64,000 bases of DNA from Diphasiastrum complanatum (GCA_029204225.1 CM055102.1:16822223-16886222), one strand, 5' to 3'; numbered from the stretch's first letter, positions 21,901-32,560 are shown. The notes: generated from the letters alone by a model not told the origin. Made by a program: numbers and translations.

Positions 21901-22653
21901 CAGTTTTATAGTTCATATACGATATAAAGAATATATAATATCAGTATATATGATAATATGATTATATACTTTATAAGTTTATAACTTTATATATACAAAA
22001 AGAAAAGGTGTTCCGGACAACGTTTATTAGAGGAGTCCGTTTAGAAAGAGCATTTGGACTCGTAGTGTCTTTTGTTTTATTTGTTGGGCTATAGGCATTG
22101 TAATCAACAGCTAAAGCATACAGTAAGATGAATAAAGGTAAGCCACCTCTTTTAGAGGTGGATGTTTAAGGCAGTGTAGCATTTGGAGGCTTGTGACCTG
22201 TTAAGAACAACTCTTGTGTATTGGCACATATTTATGAATATACTGGCAAATTATTTTATTTTTTTAATCACATTTGAAGATCAAATGATTCCCAGCTGCA
22301 AAGCTAGAGCAAAACTGCTAATGGCTCCACTGATTAGCTTTCATGTCCATGAAGGCAGCTGTATACAGCCATCTTCAGAAATGAGTTCACTTGCCGAAGA
22401 AAAAGACGGGTTCATTTTGCTTCTACATATGCACTGTAAACTTCTAGCTGTGCAAGTGGGTGCTATAGTACAATAGGCTTCTAGTCTTCAATGCTGAATC
22501 TTGTTGGGATGATGTCCTACTAACTAGCTCAGGGCACCTAAAACCATCGTATAGAAATGAATCTATGGAGTATGAGCACTTCATGTGAATATTCTTGATT
22601 TGATTTCACATGATGGGTTTGTCACTCATACATTAATTTTTATCATTTTGCAG
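21901..22653. other. End of UBP intron 3, no gene
   Basis: AT-rich sequence with a small palindromic AT stretch near 21910-21990 (ATATGATA/TATATAATATC). No gene seen. It ends with ATCATTTTGCAG at 22642-22653, the exon 4 acceptor. Confidence 0.6.
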
Positions 22654-22739
22654 CTGCTTTGCAAATGTTGTTCTGCAATGTCTCACCTATACAAGACCAC
22701 TTGCTGCTTATCTTCTTGTTGGTAGTCACCGTCAGCAGT
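22654..22739 (+). CDS. UBP exon 4 (catalytic cysteine)
   Basis: Completes the Cys box. Joined to exon 3 it gives [18 protein letters not shown], with TGC at 22655-22657 encoding the nucleophile (Cys258 of the model). It continues [18 protein letters not shown], the conserved helix after the Cys box. The acceptor is TTGCAG and the donor CAGCAGT|GTAAGT is strong, leaving phase 1. Confidence 0.92.
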
Positions 22740-22912
22740 GTAAGTTTTAGATTCTCATTACACATGAATCACCAGTCTTATTTTCAGCATTGGTGTATTT
22801 GGGTCATGCCAAGTTTGTCTTAGTGTGAAGTTGGTAAGTTTGATTCTCGACACACACGGCTTGTAAGCCTAGCATCCTAGGAGCAAAAAGTAATGGGGAG
22901 TTTCATTTTCAG

Positions 22913-23075
22913 GCCAAAGGAATGACTGGTGCTTCATGTGTGAGCTAGAAGACCATGTAAGAAGAGTTTTCAACAGTGAGGATGCATTCTCGCCAATTAG
23001 TATACTATCACGCTTAAGGCATATTGGGAACCATCTTGGATATGGAAAACAGGAAGATGCTCACGAGTTCATGAG
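22913..23075 (+). CDS. UBP exon 5 (QEDAHEF box)
   Basis: Encodes the Cys completing QQC, then [35 protein letters not shown] and KQEDAHEFM, the QEDAHEF motif of ubiquitin-specific proteases. Acceptor TTTCAG, donor ATGAG|GTATTG, phase 2. Confidence 0.92.
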
Positions 23076-23281
23076 GTATTGTAGTCATGAGTATGCCAGT
23101 TTACCCATCACCGAAGCCTTCTCTGAGCTGTCTATTTAGTTAGTCTTAGTTGCTATAAACTCTTCAGTTGGACTTTTCAAAGAATGCTCAATATGAGATT
23201 ATGGTAGTTATTTCTGAGAAATGAATCAGTTTGACTTTTCAGTCTGAACTATATGCTAAAACAATTCATATAGTTTCACAG

Positions 23282-23405
23282 GTTTGCTATCGACTCCATG
23301 CAATCTATTTGCCTAGATGAAGCTGGTGGCGAGAAGGCCGTGGACACACGTTCCCAAGAAACTACACTCATCCATTATATTTTTGGAGGGCATCTTCAAT
23401 CTCAG
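23282..23405 (+). CDS. UBP exon 6
   Basis: Encodes [18 protein letters not shown] and then [15 protein letters not shown], the conserved segment (T..VH..FGG.L.S) before the zinc ribbon of the protease. Acceptor TTTCACAG, donor CTCAG|GTAGAT, phase 0. Confidence 0.92.
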
Positions 23406-23831
23406 GTAGATCGTTTTATTTGTCGTAATATATTTAAGTTTACTTTTCAAGCCGTACCTTGTCATGACTTTTGAGTGATGTTCCTTGTCCCTAAAACAAT
23501 TTCTGAAAACCTTACAGTATGGCTTTTCTCAACAAAATATTATCCCAAGCACTCTGTCAATTATGATGCTCTTGGGAAGACTAGACTTTCTGAAAACATG
23601 GCTAGGAATGCATTCGCATTTGAGTGGGACTCTAAGATTATGCTGGCAAGAGGCAAAGTAGCGCTACTGACTAGTTTACAAAATGCAGTTAACTGTCCAC
23701 GTGAAGATAGCATCACTTGTATGCTGCAATTGAATTTTTGCTGTTTGATAGTACGCTTTGATGTATGCAGTTGCATGCATTGCTTTCTAGTTATGACTCT
23801 CAAAAGTGTGGCCATCTTGTTCGCCTCACAG

Positions 23832-23989
23832 GTCAGGTGCCTGCAGTGCCACCATGAGTCTAATAGGTACGAGAACATGATGGACCTTGCTGTGGAGATT
23901 CAGGGTTCCGTGGAATCTTTAGAGGGTGCCCTTGCCAAATTCACAGCGCCTGAGTGTTTAGATGGTGACAACAAGTACAAATGTGACAG
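23832..23989 (+). CDS. UBP exon 7 (zinc ribbon start)
   Basis: Encodes [37 protein letters not shown] and NKYKCDR. The two Cys pairs (C-x2-C here, and C-x2-C completed across the next junction) form the zinc ribbon that most USPs carry between the Cys and His boxes. Acceptor CCTCACAG, donor GACAG|GTGTAT, phase 2. Confidence 0.92.
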
Positions 23990-24167
23990 GTGTATTTGTG
24001 TGTACACTTTCATAGCACTTTTTGGTGATCTGTCTGTTGACATGTGGTAGTGAATGTGTAATTGAAGATATATACTGCTGTTGATACTTAAAATGCCTGA
24101 CCTAGCATGTTCTCACTGGCTATGTTCATTTTTTGTCAGTAGAAATGACTTTCCTATTTTTGTGCAG

Positions 24168-24252
24168 ATGTGCTGCATATGTCAAGGCTAAAAAGCGCTT
24201 AACTGTGCATGAAGCTCCCAATGTTTTGACTATTACTCTGAAGCGTTTCCAG
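24168..24252 (+). CDS. UBP exon 8
   Basis: Encodes [20 protein letters not shown] and TITLKRFQ, the highly conserved P.(V/I)L.I.LKRF motif of USPs. Acceptor TGTGCAG, donor TTCCAG|GTTAAA, phase 0. Confidence 0.92.
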
Positions 24253-24374
24253 GTTAAATGGCATTTGGGTTTTTCACAGTTGCTCAATCAGCTCAACAGT
24301 TCAGAGACATCACCTGATTTTACTGATGGTAGTTCTCTTTTTTAAGCCTTACTTGGTTCTTGTATGTTTTGCAG

Positions 24375-24587
24375 TCTGGGAAGTTTGGAAAGCTGAATAA
24401 GCGGGTCACCTTTCCAGAAGTCCTAGACATGTCACCGTATATGAGTGGAAAGGGAGATGACTCACCTTTGTATCGGCTTTATGCTGTGGTTGTCCATGTG
24501 GACATGTTAAATGCTTCATTTTTTGGCCATTACGTATGTTATGTGAAGGACATGGACGGTGTGTGGTACAAGATTGATGATAGTAAG
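24375..24587 (+). CDS. UBP exon 9 (catalytic histidine and aspartate)
   Basis: Encodes [45 protein letters not shown] and WYKIDDSK. The catalytic His is His514 (GHY), and the Asp is one of the pair at 530-531 (DDS). The SGKFGKLNK...MSG pattern most resembles the UBP16/UBP17 members of the clade. Acceptor TTTGCAG, donor AGTAAG|GTGAAT, phase 0. Confidence 0.92.
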
Positions 24588-24683
24588 GTGAATTTATAAT
24601 GATGTTATTTCTCTGAGTCTCGCCCATTTTGCACTTCTAATATGTAGAGAGAATCGGGATTGATCAAACGATGGTGCATGTAG

Positions 24684-24745
24684 GTGAAGGAGGTAGATTT
24701 GGACAAAGTAATGTCGCAAAATGCTTATATGCTTTTGTATAGCAG
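24684..24745 (+). CDS. UBP exon 10 (end of catalytic domain)
   Basis: Encodes VKEVDLDKVMSQNAYMLLYS, the closing strand (AYMLLY.R) of the USP fold. Acceptor CATGTAG, donor AGCAG|GTAAGC, phase 2. All expected catalytic elements are thus intact across exons 3-10. Confidence 0.92.
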
Positions 24746-24779
24746 GTAAGCTTGTGAGTAGCTGGTAAGTTTATAAGCA

Positions 24780-24802
24780 TTTTTTTTTTTTTTTTTTTTT
24801 TT

Positions 24803-24864
<62 letters not shown>

Positions 24865-25002
24865 GTAGCTAGTATTAGCAAAGGGGAAAGCCCACCAAGG
24901 ATGGATTTATAGCAGGGTAAGAAAGCAGAAAATCTAGGCCATAACATAATTTTTATGGAAAGTCGCCTTTCAAAAAAGAGAGCAAGGAACGTGTGTTTAC
25001 AG
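24780..25002 (-). mobile_element. Retroposon tail in UBP intron 10: (CT)n followed by poly(A)
   Basis: On the minus strand about 28 CT units (24862-24806) run into 26 A residues (24805-24780), the pattern of a 3' tail of a non-LTR retroposon. The upstream body (25000-24863) is short and unrecognised. No target duplication was found. Alternatively it is a compound microsatellite. Confidence 0.4.
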
Positions 25003-25029
25003 AATTTTTGTTTTTTGATGTGTTTACAG

Positions 25030-25124
25030 AACTTCACCGCACCCTGGTCCTGTAGCAGAATATGAAGCCGTGACTTCATCAATCACAAGGTTAGGTGCCT
25101 GTGCAGTAGAGAACTCATCCCCAG
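25030..25124 (+). CDS. UBP exon 11 (C-terminal tail)
   Basis: Finishes the Arg codon and encodes TSPHPGPVAEYEAVTSSITR followed by a Ser-rich segment. The acceptor TTTACAG at 25029 is the second copy of a 13-bp direct repeat; using the first copy (AG at 25002) would give a stop five codons on. The donor CCCCAG|GTGGAA is moderate. Without splicing here the frame ends at TGA 25163, so the choice is inferred. Confidence 0.6.
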
Positions 25125-25206
25125 GTGGAAAGTCACATGTAAGCTCTGAAGTCATCCCCAAATGAGACCTTTCGAATAAATTCTGTTGTTGAAAGCACTC
25201 ATGTAG

Positions 25207-25466
25207 CTCCTACACATGTGGACATTCATGACTTGTTGAGAGATGGACTTAGTGGAGCCTTTCACCATGAGCCAGTCCAATCACAATCTTTTCAGTCATC
25301 TTTTGTTGCAGAAAGATGCAAAACATCTCTAGGACCTATGGATATTGATATTTTAAATAATGACTCTGGGTCTTTTGGCAGTAACTCATCAACGTCTGGA
25401 AATGACATGGATAGCTCAAACAACTTATCAGAATCTTTACAGAACTCCTTCAGTGTGATAACAACT
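25207..25466 (+). CDS. UBP exon 12 (disordered tail)
   Basis: After an 82-nt intron (acceptor CTCATGTAG) the frame reads APTHVDIHDLLRDGLSGAFH and a long Ser/Asn/Asp-rich stretch (SGSFGSNSSTSGNDMDSSNN). It resembles the low-complexity tails of plant UBP15-19. The strong donor AACT|GTAAGT closes it in phase 0. Phase 1 on entry matches exon 11 exactly, which supports this model over a frameshift. Confidence 0.62.
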
Positions 25467-25520
25467 GTAAGTATGATTTCAAACATCACTCTTATGTTCG
25501 ATCACCTTCTCACTTTTCAG

Positions 25521-25550
25521 GAATTAGTCATCAGCCGATTGAGAAAGTGA
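25521..25550 (+). CDS. UBP exon 13 and stop
   Basis: Acceptor CACTTTTCAG leads to ELVISRLRK and TGA at 25548-25550, ending the model at 681 residues. Reading through the preceding intron is also open in the same frame, so retention would add 18 residues without changing the end. Further coding-like sequence lies at 26317-26666, so other 3' ends are possible. Confidence 0.55.
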   Translation, partial: ELVISRLRK

Positions 25551-25990
25551 TGGGAAAATCTTGCAAAAGGGACTTGATATAGGACTGTTACAAGTTGCTG
25601 GAGCAAAGCCTCTAGAAATTGATCAACTGCCGGCTTGTCCATTGACGAATGATCACCGGTTCTTGTACACCAGTAATTCACGTGTGCATTGACTCAGTCG
25701 CTTCTTTTGCCTTAGGTGATCCAGTTTTATTGGAGAGAGAATCTCAATAATAACCCATTGGCTGGAAAATATTATGGCACCCAACAACATAGTAATGGGA
25801 TACGGTTCGATATCAGTCCTAGCTGGAATATGCAGATGTTTTAACAGTAAAATTGTGTGTTCTGCAAATCGACCCGCCACAGAATCTTGTTTGAAAAGAG
25901 CTGATATGCTAAATTCACTTTTTATAGGTTCAGTGAAGGTTAGCTCTATGAAAATAAATTGAGATGAGCCGTCCCCAGAAAGAGGTGTGT

Positions 25991-26410
25991 ACTTAACTAC
26001 AGATGTGATACATCGTATTAATGCACAGCTATGCCACAATGTAGAATACAAACCACATGGGAGGATAAGGCTCTTTTGATCCCAACCCTCCCTTCCAATT
26101 GATTTTGTGGTGCCAGCAACGCTGGAAACAGAAACCGAAATAGATAATCAATAAACTGTTGCAGATATGGTTTGCCAGGATGCTGCTACTAAGGAAAGTA
26201 GGTTCTTAACTAAAGATATGATACGTCATGATCAGTGCACAGCTTTGCCACCATGTAGAACCACATTGGAGGATGAGGCTCCTTTGATCTTAAACCTTCT
26301 ATTTGTTTCTGTGCAGTTCGAGCCACACTGAAAACTGACACAGAAACAGATAATCACAGAACTGATGCAGTTATTATTTGCCAGGATGCTGCTACTACAG
26401 AAAATAGGCC
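25991..26410. repeat. About 210-bp tandem duplication behind the UBP gene
   Basis: Two adjacent copies (25991-26202 and 26203-26410) share CTTAACTAnAGATrTGATACrTC, GCACAGCTwTGCCACnATGTAGAA, GGAGGATrAGGCTC and TTTGCCAGGATGCTGCTACTA blocks. Copy 2 keeps an open frame; copy 1 has several stops. Confidence 0.75.
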
Positions 26411-26666
26411 ATATCAAACTTATTGCAAGAAGGAAAAGAGATTGGGGTCATCTGTATTAGAAGCTGAATGCTTGGGCGTGCAGAAATATATTTCGGCACC
26501 TGAGGAAGTGAACAAAGATTACTGTTTGAGACAGCATCTACGGGGAGTTTTATCGTTTGGCAGCCCATCAAGGCTGTTGACTAGCTTAAAACTGCTACAG
26601 CAAAAATCACCCAACTTCTACATCGGACAAGGAAAGTTATGGGTTTTTCCACCTCACATGTGTTAA
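26317..26666 (+). CDS. Possible alternative 3' exon of the UBP gene, or a relic
   Basis: After a good acceptor (TTTCTGTGCAG) the frame VRATLKTDTETDNHRTDAVI continues open through KKEKRLGSSVLEAECLGVQK to a TAA at 26664-26666, about 116 codons. It needs one carried base, so it would fit the phase 1 donor of exon 11. It starts inside the tandem duplication. I recognise no domain, and it could be a decayed stretch of the long tail seen in larger family members. Confidence 0.3.
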
Positions 26667-27900
26667 ATGGACGTCTTTTGAGTCCTGTTCTAGATGACCC
26701 TCATATAATCCACTGTAATATTGTAAAGGAAAAGAATTGTAATCATAGACCTTTATTCAGCCCAGGTTTTCTGTAAAAAGCTCCACGTTTCAGGTCTCAA
26801 AAGAGATCTGCAGGTGGGACATCATGTGCATAGATCCGTCAAGGCTTTTTAGGCTGGTGTCAGTGACAATTTTGATAAGGATCTTTTCTATACACAAATG
26901 CAATGTCAAAAGTTAGCTGGAATTGAAAGCATGCTTTATATTCCCCTGAGCCACTGTTTATAGGGACTACTCGGATGTAACAGATTTTGGTGGGGTTGTA
27001 AAAGCTAAAACTATAGGTAATTCTTGCTTCTGCGCAAACAATGTTGATATTGTGCTCGAACCAGCCTCTTTTATTTGGAGAAGTCGAGTAATTAATGTGC
27101 TCAAGATTTTGTGAAGTGACATGACATAATGCGAATGGCAAGCTGCAGTTTGACAATGACCCTGGTGTTGAGTGACGCTTAAGATTTACAAGCTTCTCCT
27201 TATTCTGAAATGTTTGGATTTACATGATCCTACAGTTGAATTATCCATTTGGAAAATTCCCACAAGTTTAACGTGCTGCTGTCTGGATACAAAGAATAGG
27301 GACCAGACTGGACACAAGATAAACATGCTCAATGTCAAGCATTCACTGCAAGAGTGTAAGGGTTCTTATTTACCAAAAATTATATATGCCAGAAAAACGT
27401 TTTGGACTTTTTTATGACTCTTGATGCATGTTTGTGCTTGTAAGTGACTCCATGCTTTTCATTGTTGCATGCATTGTGTTTACAAATATGAGAAGTTAGT
27501 GCATCATTTTTAAGGTTGCATGCATTGGGTGGTTGTTCTTGATGGATTTGGGTTGAGGAAAGTAAAACTCATAGAGGCTGTTCTTCTGCGTTTCAATCAT
27601 AGTTGCCCGTTCCAGAACGTGGCAAGAAAAAAAAAAATATAAAGAAAATTGTGTTTTGTTAACAAAGAAAATTTTTATTTCTTGATTTTTTTTATCAGCT
27701 CTTTTTAATCTTAATCACAAATCCAAACTTAAAAGGGGAATAATCAACAAGAAAACACATTCATACATCAATACTCGAACTTAATGCATGAAAATGGAAC
27801 ATAGATGGAACTGCAAATAGGAAGATTTTCAATTAACAATGCAACAGCATTTCAGTACAATATCTAGTGCTCTGAAACTCGTGGAGAAGGTCTTTATGTA
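26667..27900. other. Intergenic stretch, no gene
   Basis: AT-rich sequence. Several 60-98-codon frames occur on both strands, with no domain. No polyadenylation site could be assigned with confidence. Confidence 0.5.
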
Positions 27901-28256
27901 TACCCACAAGCTGGTGAATCCAATTTTACAATACTTTGGATTCCACCTCTTACAACTGAGTGAACCCCATCCTATAAAGATTTGGGTCGCACCTCTGAGA
28001 GAGAACGAAACATTACTGATCATTGTAGATGCTTTCGTGCATTGATTCTTTTTTCTAGATGTATTGTCAGTAATAGGTTTATCACCCTTTATAGATTATG
28101 TGATTATTGTTTTGTGCTCACCTACATTATTGACCTGTATATTTCGTTATACTTAATCTGATTATAGTTATGTTTGTTCTACGTTCAGATTTGTGTCAAT
28201 ATTGCAATGTTTTTCTACATTCTGTCTGACTTTCATAAAACTTAATCTGGTAGTCT

Positions 28257-28441
28257 GCTCTTCGCGAATTATTATTAGTCTAGTTGTTCGCGACTAATAT
28301 TTAGTCTTGTTTTTCACGACTAATTCGCGACTGATTATTAGTCTAGCTTGTGGTGACTGATTCGTGACTAATTATCAGTCTAGCTCTTCGCGAATAATTC
28401 GCGACGAATAATTTGTCTAGTTGTTCGTGACAAATTATCTT
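28257..28441. repeat. TCGCGA-rich minisatellite
   Basis: Six degenerate units of 26-37 bp, each ending in TTAGTCTAG or similar and beginning near TTCGCGAA/TTCGCGACTAAT. The units contain the palindrome TTCGCGAA in an otherwise AT-rich stretch. Confidence 0.85.
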
Positions 28442-28584
28442 TCTGATGGTTTTGATGCTTAATGTTTGACTACGTAATCAGATCGAATATGATTTCTATC
28501 ACTAATGTTCTGTTCGAGTCCGATAGGCATAGTCATGCTTGAGGAAAGAGTGAGATAATTTATTCTGCTGTGCACAAACATTTA

Positions 28585-28652
28585 TCATTTGAGTTCGTTT
28601 CTTTTCGAGTTCGCTTCTTTTCGTGTTCATTTCTTTTCGAGTTATCTTCGTT
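28585..28652. repeat. 16-17-bp tandem repeat GAGTTCGyTTCTTTTC
   Basis: Four imperfect copies of GAGTTCGTTTCTTTTC. No coding role. Confidence 0.8.
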
Positions 28653-28868
28653 TCACACCTCTCTTTCCAATAAGAGTTTCTGCATCGACACCTCGAGACA
28701 TGGCATCAGCTAATATTATCCTCCCCTATAATGTTGCCTACGTAAAACCAAGAACTTTATTGGCTTCGTTTCTTGGGTGCCTCGACAAAACTTCAAGTTG
28801 TACCAGCTTTTTGGAACAGCCCTGCGTAACTGAGAGTCTCTTGTTTTTCTTTGTCAGCTTTTCTTTTA

Positions 28869-29587
28869 TCACGTTGGTGAGGTTCGGCGTTGTCGAGTAC
28901 GTCTGGTTTGGAGGTTGCCCTCTTCTTCATTCCCGTTGTCTTCGCTACTTGACGGAACGTCTTCATACTCTGCCATCTGCTTGGTCTGTCTCCTGGGAGT
29001 CAACTTGGTAGTCCTGGGCTGTGGGGTATCTAATTCCATCTCTAATTCAAGGGGTGGCTTGCGGGCGCATCTTATTCCTTGACTTATTAGGTGATGTGTG
29101 GTCTCAGCGGGTGGTGATGACCTATTATGTTTCCTCTTGGTAGCCTGTTGAGAAGGTGAGGCAGAATCTTGTGATGGAATATAGCCTCGGCTAGCAGCAG
29201 CAGCATCCCTTGGAGCTAAGGCAAGCTTCAAGTCAATAGTGGATTGACTTTGAGCTAAGTCAAAAAAGATATACCCCAAGGAGGTGACTGGAGCTCTCTC
29301 TTTTGCAGTGCGACAATAAGTTGTCGGGAGATGAATTCGGCCCTATTGTACATATTTTGGTAGCCTTCGTAGGATTTGCCCAACATGGCAAATATCTGGA
29401 GGGGGATCCTCATCAGATGCGCCTTTCTTGTATAGGTGTACTCAGTGACATAAGAACATCCAGCTGACAGTTCCTTGCACTTGATGGCCTCGAGGAGAAT
29501 GCCATCCTGGTTCTTCCATTTGTCAAAAGTGGTGTCAAGGAACCTGGCATAAGGCTTCTGCGAGCTGGTGAATACTTTGGATTCCAC
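28869..29587 (-). pseudogene. Unrecognised two-frame minus-strand ORF, probably element-derived
   Basis: A 110-codon frame (29587-29255) and a 136-codon frame (29279-28869) overlap at a slippery-looking TTGGGG...CTTTTTTG stretch, so one base change would join them. The first half holds LEAIKCKELSAG and YNRAEFISRQLIVALQKRE; the second half is Ser/Arg/Lys-rich with an acidic patch (DVPSSSEDNGNEEE) and a Thr/Arg-rich end. No known domain was recognised. The length, composition and flanking repeats suggest a mobile-element protein or a domesticated relic. Confidence 0.4.
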
Positions 29588-29880
29588 CTCTTACAACTGA
29601 GTGAACCCCATTCTATAAAGATTTAGGTTCCACCTCTTACATGATAATAGGAGGCCTCTTATTAAAAATATAACTTAAGTTGAGAGAGTCTAAGTTACTA
29701 GCTCCCACATGGTTTTCCATCGTTCGGGAATTACCATGGGGCTCATATAATATACATTTTTAGCCTAGCACTAATGATTCTCGTGCTCTCATACTTGGCT
29801 CTCAACGTCATCTCTACTAGAAGCCCTTTTGGGTGGAGAGGTTCTACATCGACACCTTGGGGCATGGCATCAGCTAACAA

Positions 29881-31640
29881 ATAATCAAAGCTGGCCTTGC
29901 TCCATGGAAACACTTAGTTGTAGAAGTGTATTGTCTCCATGTTTAGTATAAAATAAAATAAAACTTGAAGAAAATTGTTAGTCCTCATTGTTATTCACAT
30001 TTTTATTTTTCTTTAATAAAGCATTTCTCTTATGAGTGTCAAAATTGTTTAGCTAACAAACGATAACAAATTCAAGATATGTACACATTACGATTGCAGT
30101 TAAATTATTGAATTGTGATGAAATTTTGGCTTCGAGAAAGAGAAAAAAACGTGACAACTCTTACAATCTACTCAAAAGGAAAGCACATCTTATTGCCGCA
30201 TAATCTTCACAACATAGCTTGATTTTCTTAAGTTTTGTAGTTATAAACATTTCTCAACATGGTAAAGAAGAACTTTTTTTTGTCATTTGTATAAATCATG
30301 AAACAATAGAAGGCAAACAATGTGCATAATAATGATATAGTCAAGGTATTTCATCATCAAATAGAACTCTTATTTTTTGTCACAAAAGAGCTAATTTTCT
30401 ATTAGAGTACCAAATTTTCTAATAGTTACAATGCTTTCAAGAAATAAATGCTTCTAGAAAATGTCACTTGTATTTAGTCACCATCAAGGTCATTGTAGTT
30501 GATGAATTGTAAACTTGTGCACAAACTTGGTGGTGTATTGAGATTGTAAAAAATGAGAATGCAATAGATCCTTCATGACCGAATCAAAATGGACACTTGT
30601 AGTCAATGTCAAGGCAAAACTAGACTAGAATCCAAACAAATAGCTCCATAATACTTTACCGTGTTTGGTGTTTTCAACTTATGATAAGCAATGAAACAAC
30701 TTTCTTTTTTCTTTGATGTTTTTTCTATAACTCAATGCAAACATGCTTAAGGTTTTGCATGAAGGTGGCAAATTTTTTATCATATTCAAGCGTGAACTTT
30801 CTTTTGAAGTAGTGACTTTGAAAGAGTTATGTAATTCTTATCATATATTTATAAATATGTTTAATCTGTACATAGATTGATAGAGCTACAAAGGTTCAAG
30901 ATTTAACCCATTGATTACTATGTACAAAAATTGTCTACAGGAATGATTTAGTACTCATCTTATCTTGGTATTTTCAAAAATAGAGATTAAGTCCAAATCA
31001 AACATGGCAAATCCTTGCTAAATCACCCATTCAAGCAATTTATGTATATCCTTGCTAGTGCAAGGTTCGGTTGAGAGTGGAATATAATCTAAGGTCATTG
31101 TATACTAGAGCTTTTCAATGAATGTACATTTGTACATAATTCTCTAGTAGCCACGGATTCATCACAGTAAAAATACAAATGTGTTACTTTCAATATATCT
31201 AGTGGAGTATCTAGGTGATAGATAACATATTGACATTTGCCAGAATGAAAATTTGAAGCAATTCAACAACCTTTTTATATAAAATTTATGATTTATAGGT
31301 ATAGATATTTGGTAGTATCATGATATTGTTGGCATATGAATGAGGCAAGGGTTGGTGATGAGCTTGATCTTAAGGAGTTGAAGGATGCTATCCATGCATG
31401 ATAGAAAGTACTTAGATAGAGGGGAATGGCAAATTGCGAGTACATATTTGCGAGTTTTGTGAGTTTTTTTACATTGGATTTTTAGACAGCCATGATAAAA
31501 ACATCATAGAAGAAAAAAATACTTTACTAGGAAACAATGCACATAGGGCCACACTCCCATTCACATCAGGGTTCTTAGGAAAATCGTATTTGTTTAGAAA
31601 ATTTTGAACACATGGGATAGACATATTAGAAAGCTCTTAG
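29881..31640. other. AT-rich intergenic stretch, no gene
   Basis: No frame above about 60 codons and no recognised repeat. Confidence 0.6.
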
Positions 31641-31644
31641 ATTG

Positions 31645-32031
31645 CTACAAACCAAACAAGACATTTAAGTCAACTTTAATCACGCTAGACACATGGAAAT
31701 TATCTTGTAGTTTTAGGACATGTTGATGCGTGAACATATTTTCATATGCATCCAACCCCTTGACTTTCAAGTAAACAAAATACATATGCTCGCAAGATAT
31801 GTATTTTTTCATGGTCATGTTCAAAGAGAAATTTGCACATGTGCACGATCGCTCATTACCAATCATGACTTGATAAACTACACCTGTTTGAATGCTATCA
31901 AAACTTTTAAGGACATATAACTCATTATGTTCTGAAGGTACTTTGATCACTTCCAATACATGCCCCTTCAGTGATAGTCCCTTTTCCATTCGATCTCTAG
32001 CAGATTTTGACACACTAGGTATATGTCTCAT
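31645..32031 (-). pseudogene. SWIM-type zinc-finger fragment, transposase-like
   Basis: A 128-codon minus frame containing SCTCANFSLNMTMKKYISCEHMYFVY without its first and last parts shows the C-x-C...C-x-H spacing of a SWIM finger. SWIM fingers sit at the C-terminal end of plant MULE transposases and FAR1-type proteins and in other DNA-binding proteins. Upstream on the same strand (32365-32156 and 32540-32360) further Cys-rich frames occur (CISDITCTCK; CHLGC...CKGMKAACRGCC), possibly earlier exons or decayed parts of the same protein. The frames do not join cleanly, so I call it a remnant. Confidence 0.45.
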
Positions 32032-32365
32032 CTATCGATGTTCTAACGTTAGATTGGTTGTGAAATTCATGCTAATATTATTGCAATTAACATTGAAAGG
32101 TTCTTGGGGGTCTCTGGTCTTGTTTCTTTGTTGTGAAACATTATGGGAACATAAACTAGATGTGTCCAAGATATCCACCTCGGTTCAATGAGTCTACTTC
32201 AGATTGCATAAGATTTGTTCCTTGTTGCACATACCAAAAACCGTTAATGACTGGAGGATACATAGTGACATTAGAATTGACTTTACAGGTACAAGTTATA
32301 TCACTTATGCAAGACCACATGAATTGATTTGTGTCCATTTTAATTTTGATGTTGTCTAGTTCCAA

Positions 32366-32560
32366 AAAAGCTAGGTGCCACTCTCAATTTGGTTAATTTG
32401 CTGCAACATCCTCTACAGGCAGCTTTCATACCCTTACATTTGATCTGGCTACCAGTTCTTAGACAACCCAAATGACAATAAATAGCTGCAATTGAAATTA
32501 CCACATTCAAAATCCACCCTCACAAGTAGATAATCGAACCACCCCTAGGAACACTTGGGA
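32366..32560 (-). pseudogene. Cys-rich fragment upstream of the SWIM frame
   Basis: The minus frame reads CHLGCLRTGSQIKCKGM then KAACRGCCSKLTKLRV, a dense Cys pattern suggesting a zinc-binding module. No family was recognised. Its position directly upstream of the SWIM fragment suggests one former gene. Confidence 0.3.

Larger units (their letters stand above)
27910..29880. mobile_element. Unclassified element bounded by two pairs of direct repeats
   Basis: Block 1 (AATACTTTGGATTCCACC...GTGAACCCCATyCTATAAAG) occurs at 27930-27985 and 29571-29625. Block 2 (CATCGACACCTyGrGrCATG then GCATCAGCTAA) occurs at 28685-28712 and 29851-29878, in the same order and orientation. Spacing differs (about 755 versus 281 bp). 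This suggests two unequal copies of one element, perhaps damaged LTRs, around a minus-strand coding stretch. I cannot assign a family. Confidence 0.4.

Noticed and set aside
28257-28441. CRISPR-like array
   Set aside because: Direct repeats are degenerate with no regular unique spacers, and this is a plant nuclear region.
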